From: JAYVFR01 sp043772945
Lineage (GTDB): Bacteria > Patescibacteriota > JACMRA01
Length of the DNA: 43,787 nt
Reading direction: 5' to 3'
Assembly: GCA_043772945.1 (NCBI GenBank)
Contig: JAYVFR010000006.1
Span: 1 to 43,787, forward strand
Shown here: piece by piece, positions 17,656 to 25,089 of the stretch
Layout: each line of letters starts with the position of its first letter
Numbering within the stretch: the stretch's first letter is position 1
Position numbers and translations under genes: made by a program
Notes under the pieces: generated by a model
The model's input: only the letters and a program-made list of their open reading frames with translations
What the model was told of the DNA's origin: nothing
The model's database searches: none

Positions 17656-18066
17656 CTAAAAAATAATGTCACGGGAAATTTCTCTGGCAATATCTTTTTG
17701 TTTTATATCCTCTCTTTTATCAAACTTTTTTTTACCTTTCACAATCGCAATTTCAGCTTTAATCCAACGTTTAGAAGTAAATATTTTAGTAACGATAATA
17801 GTTACTCTTTTTTCTGATATCTGTGAAATAATCTTGCTTTGTTCGCGACAGTTTAGAAGTAACGGAACATTTAGTTGAACTTTGTCATTTCCTAGATTTA
17901 TGATTTGTAATTGTTTTTTTTGAAATACTACAAATTTACCTCCCAACGCGATTTTGCGAGCCCTAATCTCTTTTACAAGTTGAGAGTCTAAACTAAGACC
18001 TGCAATGTATGTGTCTAATATATAATAATCGAAATTTGCACGTTTATTATAAGCCAAAATAGACAT
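17656..18066 (-). CDS. smpB: SsrA-binding protein SmpB
   Basis: A 136-residue SmpB, which carries tmRNA to stalled ribosomes. Family landmarks: NKRANFDYYILDTYIAGLSL at the N-terminus, the strand KEIRARKIALGGKFVVF (for KSLRAGKxxLxxSYV), and the C-terminal tail KGKKKFDKREDIKQKDIARE that enters the mRNA channel. The middle is diverged (NLGNDKVQLNVPLLLNCREQ instead of a His-rich loop). It lies 7 bp after rpmI as the last conserved gene of the ribosomal run. The tmRNA gene was not found in this window. Confidence 0.9.
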   Translation of the reverse strand: MSILAYNKRANFDYYILDTYIAGLSLDSQLVKEIRARKIALGGKFVVFQKKQLQIINLGNDKVQLNVPLLLNCREQSKIISQISEKRVTIIVTKIFTSKRWIKAEIAIVKGKKKFDKREDIKQKDIAREISRDIIF

Positions 18067-18073
18067 ACTGATA

Positions 18074-18271
18074 CTAAATTATATCTCTGAATTTATTTAA
18101 AGTAGTAGATGCAATAGTTAGTTTTTTACCTTTGATGGTTCTTGATCTCGACTTACCAATCATGCGGTGTTGTTTATTAGTACGATTAAGTAAAATTTTT
18201 CCGTTTGCAGAAACTTTAATGCGTTTTTTTGTTGCTTTATGAGATTTAGAGCGAAATTTAGATAGAGTCAT
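18074..18271 (-). CDS. rpmI: Large ribosomal subunit protein bL35
   Basis: A 65-residue bL35 with the usual basic start (FRSKSHKATKKRIKVSANGK) and the HRMIGKSRSRTIKGKK segment. Normal length. It sits between rpmG and smpB. The usual partners infC and rplT are not beside it, another sign of gene shuffling. Confidence 0.93.
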   Translation of the reverse strand: MTLSKFRSKSHKATKKRIKVSANGKILLNRTNKQHRMIGKSRSRTIKGKKLTIASTTLNKFRDII

Positions 18272-18308
18272 ATTTTTTGTTTTAAAATTATAATTTTCTT
18301 ATTTCTAG

Positions 18309-18515
18309 TTACTTCCATTTAATTTTTGTCTCGGTGTAAGTAACGTGCTTACGTAACACAGGATTATACTTACGTAAAATAAGTTTGGCTGAAGCCTGAA
18401 CTTGGCTTTTCCCTTTACCTTTAGATTTTTTAGTTAAGTACCTATGCAGTATTTTCTTTCCATTTTCGTTTGTTTCTGTTGCAATCAAACAAATTTTAGT
18501 TTTTTGCCAAGCCAT
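18309..18515 (-). CDS. rpmG: Large ribosomal subunit protein bL33, zinc-free form
   Basis: A 68-residue bL33. The C-terminal LILRKYNPVLRKHVTYTETK is diagnostic. The two CxxC zinc pairs of the C+ form are missing; only one Cys remains, near the N-terminus. A basic insertion (KKSKGKGKSQVQ) makes it a little longer than the usual 50-55 residues. It follows rpsB by 29 bp. Confidence 0.92.
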   Translation of the reverse strand: MAWQKTKICLIATETNENGKKILHRYLTKKSKGKGKSQVQASAKLILRKYNPVLRKHVTYTETKIKWK

Positions 18516-18544
18516 ATAATTATAGTTATTTTAAAATCAGATTA

Positions 18545-19294
18545 TTAATTTATTTTTTCAGTTTTTTCAGTTTTTTCTTCTATTTGAACAATTAGTCCTT
18601 GATTGTAAGCTTCGACAATCTCGTTAAACATTAGCTCAACAGCTGATACTGAAGTATTGTTGAAAACTAAAGTTTTTGATAAATCCTTTGGTAACAGTAA
18701 AGTGTTTAAATTTGTAAACGCAATAATAGGTATTCCGACAGTCTGGGCTTCTAGAATTGCATTAGAATTTTTAATTGTGTCTAAAATTATTACAGCGCCA
18801 GGTCGATTATTTTTTAGGGTTTTTAATCCTCCAAATAAAGCATTCTTTTTTTGATACTCTCTATTTGTGTTTAATTGCTCATTACGAGATAATTTGTCGA
18901 AGAAATCACTGTTATTTTTAATGTTTTCAAGCTTTTCCAGTGATTTAAGTGTTTTACGAACTGTTACCCAATTAGTTAAAGTTCCCCCGAGCCAACGATT
19001 ATCAACATATGGCATTTGGTCTGATTTAAATTTCTTGGAAAGATCTGGTACTAAGTTAGATAAATAGTTAGAAGTACCGACTATAAATAGTTGCTTTTTT
19101 TGTTGACCTAGCTTGTGAACAAAGACCAGAATATCATTCAAAACATTCATTGTTTTTGTTAAGTCTATTACACAAATAGAATCTTTAGTTTTTTGATGGA
19201 CAAATTTCTTTAACTTAGGATTTAAGCGAGATTTATGATTACCTCGATGAGATCCAACGTTATATAAATCCATTAAGCTAAGTTTTGAGTTCAT
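18545..19294 (-). CDS. rpsB: Small ribosomal subunit protein uS2
   Basis: A 249-residue uS2. It shows the early VGSHRGNHKSRLNPKLKKFV (for the G(V/A)HFGHQTRRWNPKM block), the central YVDNRWLGGTLTNWVTVRK and late PIIAFTNLNTLLLP (for PxxAIVDTNCDP). The canonical HFGHxT is replaced by HRGNHK. The C-terminus is a Glu/Lys-rich tail. The usual neighbour tsf is absent; it is framed by rplW and rpmG. No Shine-Dalgarno motif precedes its ATG. Confidence 0.95.
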   Translation of the reverse strand: MNSKLSLMDLYNVGSHRGNHKSRLNPKLKKFVHQKTKDSICVIDLTKTMNVLNDILVFVHKLGQQKKQLFIVGTSNYLSNLVPDLSKKFKSDQMPYVDNRWLGGTLTNWVTVRKTLKSLEKLENIKNNSDFFDKLSRNEQLNTNREYQKKNALFGGLKTLKNNRPGAVIILDTIKNSNAILEAQTVGIPIIAFTNLNTLLLPKDLSKTLVFNNTSVSAVELMFNEIVEAYNQGLIVQIEEKTEKTEKIN

Positions 19295-19320
19295 ATTATA
19301 TTAGTTTGATAAATTGATAA

Positions 19321-19614
19321 TTATTGATTCATTTTAGAAATAACTTCATCAGTAATTTTATGACCTGTCTCCAGTGTAACATACCATTTACGAGGCCTGA
19401 ATTGATTGACTACATTACGTTTTTTACCACGTTTTTTTTGCTTTATGTAGCTTTTTGTTGAATTGATATCGACTACCTTGCATCCTTTTTCATTTAAAGA
19501 TTTGGTTAATTCAATTTTATTAGTTTTGTAGTTTTTATTAAAGTTGGCTAATATATATACATTTTTTGGTTCTAGATTATAAGCTTTTTCAGTTTGTACG
19601 ATTATCCAAGACAT
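19321..19614 (-). CDS. rplW: Large ribosomal subunit protein uL23
   Basis: A 97-residue uL23 at the polypeptide exit. TEKAYNLEPKNVYILAN gives the N-terminal (T/S)EKA and the first strands, and the basic loop KKRGKKRNVVNQFRPRKW is typical of the rRNA-contacting extension. It lies 38 bp after rplV and 26 bp before rpsB. In the ancestral S10 order rplW precedes rplB and rplV; here it follows rplV. Confidence 0.9.
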   Translation of the reverse strand: MSWIIVQTEKAYNLEPKNVYILANFNKNYKTNKIELTKSLNEKGCKVVDINSTKSYIKQKKRGKKRNVVNQFRPRKWYVTLETGHKITDEVISKMNQ

Positions 19615-19652
19615 ATTTTATTCAGTGTTTTTTTTAAATATATTAATTATTA

Positions 19653-19988
19653 TTAAATTATAGGTTCCAAAGCAACTTTGATTCTAGAATAACGACGTGC
19701 AATTTTGTGAGCCGTGCCTCTACCTCTAGGAACACTTCTGTATAATCTCTGCCCTTCCTCGGCTACAATCATTGCTATTTTATAATTATCATATTCTTGC
19801 TCCAAAAGACTCAAACTACAAGCTGCATTTTTAAGCAGATGGTAAATTTTTTTGCTCTTAGGGCGACTATTGTATTTTAATTGGCTCATAGCTTTACCAA
19901 GTTTACTTCCACGAATCGTGTTGATAATTAATCTAGCTTTTCTAGGAGAATAATTTAGTGAAGTACTAGCATCAAACTTTGTTGTCAT
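19653..19988 (-). CDS. rplV: Large ribosomal subunit protein uL22
   Basis: A 111-residue uL22, which lines the exit tunnel. The SPRKARLIINTIRG signature is present near residue 14, and the tunnel hairpin appears as LYRSVPRGRGTAHKIARRYS near 82-101. It opens the ribosomal run. A TTGACA promoter (20036-20064) lies 48 bp upstream, giving a leader of about 40 nt with no Shine-Dalgarno motif. Confidence 0.95.
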   Translation of the reverse strand: MTTKFDASTSLNYSPRKARLIINTIRGSKLGKAMSQLKYNSRPKSKKIYHLLKNAACSLSLLEQEYDNYKIAMIVAEEGQRLYRSVPRGRGTAHKIARRYSRIKVALEPII

Positions 19989-20035
19989 AATTATTATGTA
20001 TTACTTTCTAAAATTTTAGTTGATTATATAAGTTT

Positions 20036-20064
20036 ATGTAATTCAAATCATGCTTTTTTGTCAA
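20036..20064 (-). promoter_or_regulatory. Promoter of the rplV-rplW-rpsB-rpmG-rpmI-smpB run
   Basis: Minus strand TTGACA (20059-20064), a 17-bp spacer, -10 TTACAT (20036-20041). A TATAAT lies about 15 bp further downstream but has no -35 at proper spacing. Confidence 0.5.
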
Positions 20065-20165
20065 GCAAGATCAGCAAAAAATATTAAATTATTTTAAGCT
20101 ATTTACGTAGACAATTTAAAAACTTACTATAACTAAATAATAAGCTTTTAAAAAATAAATTTAAT

Positions 20166-20240
20166 TGGTCGGGATGCAGGGAATTGAACCCTGTACCTCT
20201 TGCTCCCAAAGCAAGCATGCTACCGATGCACCACATCCCG
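20166..20240 (-). tRNA. tRNA-Pro (anticodon UGG)
   Basis: The acceptor stem CGGGATG pairs with CATCCCG, followed by discriminator A and an encoded CCA (20166-20168 on the plus strand reads TGG). The anticodon stem CTTGC/GCAAG encloses TTTGGGA, giving anticodon TGG with G37 as usual for proline. The T-arm is AGGGTTCAATTCCCT. Confidence 0.95.
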
Positions 20241-20253
20241 GTTCGTATTATCA

Positions 20254-20282
20254 ACATTAAATATACTATTTAATTTTGTCAA
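20254..20282 (-). promoter_or_regulatory. Promoter of tRNA-Pro
   Basis: Minus strand TTGACA (20277-20282), 17 bp, then TAATGT (20254-20259), 13 bp before the tRNA 5' end. Confidence 0.5.
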
Positions 20283-20341
20283 ATTTGAGATTAAATTCAA
20301 AGTCAAAGTTATTACATTCGAGAATTGATTATTTAGAAACC

Positions 20342-20366
20342 AAAAAAACCTTAGAAAAATCTAAGG
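20342..20366 (-). terminator. Terminator after the RRM-protein gene
   Basis: Stem CCTTAGA/TCTAAGG (7 bp, perfect), a four-base loop, and seven T on the minus strand (A-run 20342-20348). It lies between the RRM gene and tRNA-Pro. Confidence 0.75.
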
Positions 20367-20414
20367 CAATTTTGATTTGTTTTTTTAAATAAACAAAAAT
20401 TCTAGCAATAAGTA

Positions 20415-20855
20415 TTAATATCGATTACTTGAATAACCTCCATTTCCTCCACGACTTCCCCCTCCGTTGCCAGAGCTTCGATCGTTGCTATATCCTCCAC
20501 GACTAGCACCTCCTACGCTACCTCCACGGCTAGCTCCTCCTCCATATGATGGACGTGGTGCATTACGATCAAAAGGTTTCTTTTCGCGAGGTGGTTCTGC
20601 TTCATTTACAGTTAATTGATAACCTTCAACTTCTTGACCATCTAGGGCTTCTGAAATGTGACCTACTTGATCATCTGAACAAGTAACGAAACAAAAGTTT
20701 CGGTAACCACCGTATTCTTTGTCAGCGATTAGTTGTACGCTTTCATCAGTAATTTCAGGAAAAACTGAAACAAAGATTTTTTTGATTAATTCCACTCTTT
20801 CAGCTGGTGGCATATTGCGATCCAAGCCGTTAATTCTAACAAATAGTTTAGACAT
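20415..20855 (-). CDS. RRM RNA-binding protein with Gly/Ser/Arg-rich tail
   Basis: A 146-residue protein. Residues 1-80 form an RNA recognition motif: RNP2 is KLFVRINGL at the start and RNP1 is GYRNFCFVTCS near 51-61, with the aromatic positions kept. After the linker EPPREKKPFDRN the last 50 residues are an RGG-type tail (repeats of GGASRGG, RGGNGGY). Such small glycine-rich RRM proteins occur in cyanobacteria and many candidate phyla and act as RNA chaperones or cold-stress proteins. I chose the ATG at 20855; 14 extra in-frame codons upstream are unlike the family. It is monocistronic with a strong terminator. Confidence 0.9.
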   Translation of the reverse strand: MSKLFVRINGLDRNMPPAERVELIKKIFVSVFPEITDESVQLIADKEYGGYRNFCFVTCSDDQVGHISEALDGQEVEGYQLTVNEAEPPREKKPFDRNAPRPSYGGGASRGGSVGGASRGGYSNDRSSGNGGGSRGGNGGYSSNRY

Positions 20856-21009
20856 AATAAATAATAAATAATTGTAATATAATTTCACCCGCTCCAAAAA
20901 CTGTTGTATAAACTAAACTATTTATAGAAAAATTATTTCACAAAGCCCAAAAATATTACTTTGATATCTAAAACTATTTATGAGAAAATGGCAAATAGGA
21001 AACTCATAG

Positions 21010-21303
21010 CTATTTTTTTGTATAGTCTCTGCCAGTCAAATAATCGTAATTTAAAAGATTTTGCAATTCACTTTGATTATCTGTAAAGGGTTAATTTTTG
21101 TTAATGGGCATAGGTTTTAAATTATTCACAAATTCAGAGTATAAATTATCTGGATAAGTTTCTCTTAAATTATTTACCCTGAATCTAATATCTTGATGAC
21201 TTGCTAAAATTATTACGAGACATTTAGTTTTACTAAGAGTGGCAAGCGTGTGCTTTTGCCAATTAATAAAAAGGATGTTTTTGACATGAAAAAAAAAAAA
21301 CGC
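21010..21303 (-). pseudogene. Decayed ORF with internal stop, unrecognised
   Basis: On the minus strand a frame without a start codon runs from 21303 through a TAA at 21091-21093 to TAG at 21010-21012. The readable part looks protein-like (LVIILASHQDIRFRVNNLRE before the stop; SELQNLLNYDYLTGRDYTKK after it). A run of 12 A on the plus strand (21289-21300) lies at its 5' end. I could not place it in a family. It occupies most of the gap between the RRM gene and the CTP-synthase-like fusion; the remaining sequence (20856-21009 and 21304-21335) holds nothing I can name. Confidence 0.4.
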
Positions 21304-21335
21304 TTAGTAGTTTGTTACTTCATTTCATATTTTCT

Positions 21336-22760
21336 ATGCTTGCTATTGATAAAATAAATCTAAAACTCAAAAATAATTGGTTTAACAATGATACAAATGT
21401 ATATATTGTATTAAGCATGCCACTATCTGATATGGGCAAAGGTACTGTTGTTGCTCATATGCTAAATATGCTACCTAATTCAGATGCCATCAAATTTGAT
21501 GGACTTTTAAATACTAACAAAAATGGTAGGCACACAGCCAGCGGGCATGATGATTTTGGAATATACGAAAAATACAACCCTACTAAAACTTTCGGCGACG
21601 AGAGATATATACTAGGAGGGGATCTCTATAAAGAATTTATTGAATTATACGGCGAAGATGAGAATTTGTGTTTTAGACCTCATTTTTACAAATACTTTTT
21701 AACCAAAATTACTGATTTGTGGAGTAATATTTCAAAGCCTAAAAATATAATTTTAGAAATAGGCGGAACTGTCATTGATTATGAAGTTGATTCATATGTG
21801 CCTCCTGCAATTTATTATCTTAAAAAACACTTAAAAGATAAATGTAAAATAATTTTATTATCTGAAATCAGTTACAACAATGAGTATATTAAAACCAGAA
21901 CTTTACAAAGAGCTGTTGAAGAAATGGGTAAAAGATTTATATTACCTGATTTGATATTGGCTAGAGAACCTGCAAATTTTCAAACTGATAATAACGCAGA
22001 AAGAACTTTAAATGAGATAAAAATTTCAGATACTATTGAATCACGACTAGGATTTGAATTTGATCCAACTAATATAATTACAATTCCTTTTTATTCTCAA
22101 GATAAAATTGATGAACTCGGTAATTACCTTAAAACTAGACTAGCTGATAAATTCCCAAAGAAGCATACTATTTTTCTAGGATCAAATAACAAATCCAAAT
22201 TAACAGACTATAAAAAATATTTGTCCGATTATGATATAGTTTCACCTAATGATTTAAATTTGCAAGCTGATATCAAAGAAAACATGTACAGTTTATTAAC
22301 TAATTCCCAAAATAAATCTCGTGAATGGGCAAAGTTGAGTAATTTACCAACAATTAGTGAAGATACTGGCTTTTTTATTGAGGAATTGAACGGAGAGCCA
22401 GGGGTTGCCGTCAAAAGATGGGGAGGCGAATTATCTGAAAATGTTACCGGAGCTGAATTTCTAGATCATTTAAAACAAAAAATATTTCATTTAGATAACC
22501 CTAGATGTTATTTTGAGACAGTTGTATCTTTAGCTTTTCCTGGTGGGAATGTAGTTACGACAGCTCATCAAACCTTTGGATATATAGATAAAAATAAATT
22601 AGCAAACCTTTATATTCCTGATTATCCACTGTCTGCGGTGTTTATTGCTGATGGAAGAAATAAAACTTGGTCTGAATTAACAGATCAGGAAAAAGTTAAA
22701 TCAGACGAGAGATTAATTTTTAAAATTCAAGATCTTATCAATCATTATTTGACTAAATAG
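21336..22760 (+). CDS. Fusion of a CTP-synthase-type synthetase domain with a HAM1/RdgB NTP pyrophosphatase
   Basis: A 474-residue protein. Residues 20-270 follow the synthetase (amidoligase) domain of PyrG: DMGKGTVVAHM (about 32-42, the P-loop), HDDFGIYEKY (for DxGHYERF), ILEIGGTVIDYE (about 139-150, keeping the Mg-binding Glu) and EYIKTRTLQRAVEEM (for ELKTKPTQHSVKEL). The class I glutaminase domain is absent. Instead residues 277-474 form a HAM1 house-cleaning pyrophosphatase: FLGSNNKSKL, TISEDTGFFIEEL, GEPGVAVKRWGG and a late SAVFIADGRNKTW. The start is ATG 21336. A guanylate-kinase-like gene follows 3 bp after the stop. It may aminate a pyrimidine-type nucleotide and clip NTPs to NMPs; the true substrate is unknown. 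Confidence 0.8.
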   Translation: MLAIDKINLKLKNNWFNNDTNVYIVLSMPLSDMGKGTVVAHMLNMLPNSDAIKFDGLLNTNKNGRHTASGHDDFGIYEKYNPTKTFGDERYILGGDLYKEFIELYGEDENLCFRPHFYKYFLTKITDLWSNISKPKNIILEIGGTVIDYEVDSYVPPAIYYLKKHLKDKCKIILLSEISYNNEYIKTRTLQRAVEEMGKRFILPDLILAREPANFQTDNNAERTLNEIKISDTIESRLGFEFDPTNIITIPFYSQDKIDELGNYLKTRLADKFPKKHTIFLGSNNKSKLTDYKKYLSDYDIVSPNDLNLQADIKENMYSLLTNSQNKSREWAKLSNLPTISEDTGFFIEELNGEPGVAVKRWGGELSENVTGAEFLDHLKQKIFHLDNPRCYFETVVSLAFPGGNVVTTAHQTFGYIDKNKLANLYIPDYPLSAVFIADGRNKTWSELTDQEKVKSDERLIFKIQDLINHYLTK

Positions 22761-22763
22761 AAT

Positions 22764-23364
22764 ATGGAAAAACCTATAATAATTAGTGGAGCTCCTGCCA
22801 CTGGTAAAAGCGAAGTCGCTAAAGTTCTAGTAAAAATGATTCCTCATCTCGTTAAACTGGCAGCTTTAACAACCAGAAATCCCAGAATTGGAGAGATTGG
22901 AGGTGATGATTATAATTTTGTTTCTAAGGAAGTTTTACAAAAACAATTTCAAGACGGTGAGTTGATAGAAGAAACGCTTTGGGAATGTGAGTTTAACAAT
23001 CAATTATATGGCTCTCCTAAAAGCTGGATTAACGAATTACAACACACTGCGATGCAATTATCCGAGCAAAAAGCCCCAGACATAAACATATTGATACTCT
23101 CGCCCTCCGTTGCAGTAGCTAACAGAATTAGAGATAAGGCTAAATAGTGATGTTGCATGGGTACATATGTACGCCCGCGAAGATGACAAGCAAGTTCGTC
23201 TAGCTAAAAGAAACCAGATTACCGATGATGAAATCAATTTACGGCTAAACCATGGTGATGGACACAATTTAATACATAATGCAGACATAAACTTGAATAC
23301 TACAAACTTGTCTTTAAAACAAACAATTTCTGTAGTATTATCTTTAGTTTACTCTTCGGATTAA
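22764..23364 (+). pseudogene. Guanylate-kinase-like gene with a one-base frameshift near its middle
   Basis: The first frame (22764-23147, 127 codons) has P-loop GAPATGKSE, then LTTRNPRIGEIGGDDYNFVS, which matches the TTRxPRxGExxGxDYxFV block of guanylate kinase, and LYGSP (for YYGTP). It stops at TAG 23145-23147. The next frame continues the homology with VAWVHMYAREDDKQVRLAKR up to TAA 23362-23364. Removing one A from AAA at 23142-23144 would join them into about 200 residues, the normal length. This may be a true mutation or a sequencing error. It is probably co-transcribed with the PyrG-HAM1 fusion, 3 bp upstream. Confidence 0.7.
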
Positions 23365-23398
23365 GTTTTTTCTGTCTCAGAAATACGCCCTCAATTAA

Positions 23399-23779
23399 TT
23401 AGAAACTCTTGTAGATGTATTGCTCACGTGTCACCTTGTTATTTTCCCAATTCGTTATAGAGACTTGTTTGCCGTTAAAAGTTTGTCCATTAATATCCAA
23501 ATCCATTGATGAGGTGGTAATGACAATTGATTCTTTTGTAGCCTCGTTGCAATAAACAAAAGTATCGTCAATAGTCATTGAACGCATTTCTGTAATAGAG
23601 CTAAGAAATTCTTCTTCACGCTTTAAATTCTCTGTAAGTCCAGTTGTAGCCTTACCATCACTTTCAATCATAGTTACGTTTTCTGCATAATACTTTTTCA
23701 TTGCTTCAATTCCTTGCCCTTGATTAGTTAAGTCATGAATTTCTTTAACGGCTTGAATTAATTGATCTTGTGTTAACAT
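23399..23779 (-). CDS. SnoaL/NTF2-like small protein
   Basis: A 126-residue protein with the cone-like NTF2 pattern: N-terminal helices (LIQAVKEIHDLTNQGQGIEA), KKYYAENVTMIESDG, a GLTENLKREEEFLSSI helix and a four-strand sheet ending EQYIYKSF. Proteins like this bind small hydrophobic ligands or act as enzymes of unknown substrate; no catalytic residue set is evident. It is monocistronic, facing away from the kinase-like gene. Confidence 0.7.
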   Translation of the reverse strand: MLTQDQLIQAVKEIHDLTNQGQGIEAMKKYYAENVTMIESDGKATTGLTENLKREEEFLSSITEMRSMTIDDTFVYCNEATKESIVITTSSMDLDINGQTFNGKQVSITNWENNKVTREQYIYKSF

Positions 23780-23863
23780 ATAAATATAATATAAATAGAT
23801 TTAAAAACTAGCTTTTTAGACTTGAAATATACAATTATAACACTGTCTTTGTCAATTATTGCA

Positions 23864-23952
23864 TTTTTTCTCAATAACCTTTTTACGGAACTGGATAAAA
23901 CTCGTCAGTTGCAAAACCCCCACTCAAACATACTTCACAAACAGGAAAACAG
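23864..23952 (-). repeat. Degenerate copy of the 3' end of the zinc-ribbon gene (24507-24596)
   Basis: About 89 bp aligns with 24507-24596 in the same orientation at roughly 83% identity, including the shared ACTCGTCAGTTGCA and CCCACTCAAACATACTTCAC. Read on the minus strand it would give VFPVCEVCLSG and ATDE as in the intact protein, but CAA has become TAA and TGG has become TGA. A plus-strand ORF across it (23822-24007) is only its antisense. Confidence 0.8.
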
Positions 23953-24031
23953 CCAATTGAGTAGTGTATTTAAACCTTATTTTGCCAAAAAAAAATATTT
24001 TACCTAATTTATTATCTAATCTAAATTCTTT

Positions 24032-24382
24032 ATGCTTAAGCCAGTTTATTATTTTTTTGTTAGTTTGTTATTATTAGGAATAAGTCGAAATATTTTTCCA
24101 AAATTAATTGTGAACAATGTCGGAGACTTTGGGTGGTTTTTAGTGATTTTAACTTTATTTAATTGGTCAATTGTACCAATTTTACAGATTATAACTTTGC
24201 CGATTAATTTTTTAACTATCGGATTAGCAAGTCTAGCCATTAATCTAGTCTTTTTGAATTGGGCGATTAACTTGAGTCGAGGAATTAAAATTGAAGCTAG
24301 TGGGTTTGAGTATGTCTTTTTGTTATTTATGGTAAGCGTAATTTTAAGCTTAACCAATGCACTTGTGAACAAAATTACTTAG
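24032..24382 (+). CDS. Four-helix membrane protein of the phage holin superfamily IV type
   Basis: A 116-residue protein with four membrane segments and the family's ILQIITLPINFLTIGLASL centre (for LTLPLNILTLGL) and a late ILSLTNALVN. The name is historical; these proteins are widespread in bacterial chromosomes and their function is unknown. It is a lone plus-strand gene between the intact zinc-ribbon gene and the copy of its 3' end. Confidence 0.8.
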   Translation: MLKPVYYFFVSLLLLGISRNIFPKLIVNNVGDFGWFLVILTLFNWSIVPILQIITLPINFLTIGLASLAINLVFLNWAINLSRGIKIEASGFEYVFLLFMVSVILSLTNALVNKIT

Positions 24383-24501
24383 AATAAGTTTTTATTATTT
24401 CATGTAATTACTTAGTTATAATAGCTGTAATAACTGTAATACTTATTATGGCCTGGCCAATTACAATTTTTAAGTAATTTTCCAAAAAAAACCGTAATTT
24501 C

Positions 24502-25086
24502 TTAAATTTTTTCCCAGTAACCTTTTTGTGGACCTGAGTAAGACTCGTCAGTTGCAGGGTCCCCACTCAAACATACTTCACACACAGGAAAGACAGTCAG
24601 TGCCTCAAAAGTCTCAATAAATCCGCAATCAATACATAAATACTCACAAGTTTCAGGAACAATCTGACCCCATTTATAATATCCGTCTTTATCGGGTTCT
24701 GAATTGTTATAATTATTCACAAAGTCAATACAAACTTGCAACCAATCGTACTCTGGTTCAATTTTAGCACGGTAAGTTAAAACTTTAATTTCATTCTCTT
24801 TTTTAGACAGCCAAAGAATACTGTTATTAGCTAACAAATTATTTGTCGTTCCAACCTCTTGAGATTGTTTCAAAATGTCTCTAACGACTTGAATTTCAGG
24901 TAAATGGTTATCTTCAACTAAAAACTCAACGCTAACCTCTTTGTCATTAAAAAAGTTTACAATTTCTTGGCGATCGCTAAGGACTTGCCCTAGATTAGAA
25001 ATAAACTCTTGATTTGGACCATGACTTAGAAATATAATATTCAGACCTTCTTTTAGTTCAAATTTTTTAAGCATAATTTTAGACAT
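24502..25086 (-). CDS. Protein with C-terminal rubredoxin-like zinc ribbon
   Basis: A 194-residue protein. The N-terminal 130 residues are an unrecognised alpha/beta domain (LNIIFLSHGPNQ, SILWLSKKENEIKVLTYRA). The C-terminus has two Cys pairs, YLCIDCGF near 150 and VCEVCLSG near 170, followed by ATDESYSG, a rubredoxin or zinc-ribbon knuckle pair that would bind one metal ion. The ATG lies 3 bp after the efp stop, so it is coupled to EF-P. The 3' end is duplicated about 640 bp downstream. Its role may be ribosome-linked by association, but that is inference. Confidence 0.65.
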   Translation of the reverse strand: MSKIMLKKFELKEGLNIIFLSHGPNQEFISNLGQVLSDRQEIVNFFNDKEVSVEFLVEDNHLPEIQVVRDILKQSQEVGTTNNLLANNSILWLSKKENEIKVLTYRAKIEPEYDWLQVCIDFVNNYNNSEPDKDGYYKWGQIVPETCEYLCIDCGFIETFEALTVFPVCEVCLSGDPATDESYSGPQKGYWEKI

Positions 25087-25089
25087 AAT

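Noticed and set aside
23139..23150. Programmed frameshift in the kinase-like gene.
   Set aside because: No slippery heptamer, no RF2-type CTT-TGA and no obvious downstream stem; a mutation or sequencing error is simpler.
23822..24007. Plus-strand ORF of 61 codons.
   Set aside because: It is the antisense of the degenerate zinc-ribbon copy, begins with TTG and has no family features.
24049..24372. Minus-strand ORF of 107 codons.
   Set aside because: It is a shadow of the holin-type gene; the plus-strand frame has the coherent four-helix pattern.
24032..24382. Prophage inferred from a holin-type gene.
   Set aside because: This family is widespread in chromosomes and no other phage gene is nearby.
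24449..24459. Palindrome TGGCCTGGCCA as an operator.
   Set aside because: Short, single copy and not placed near a promoter that I can recognise.
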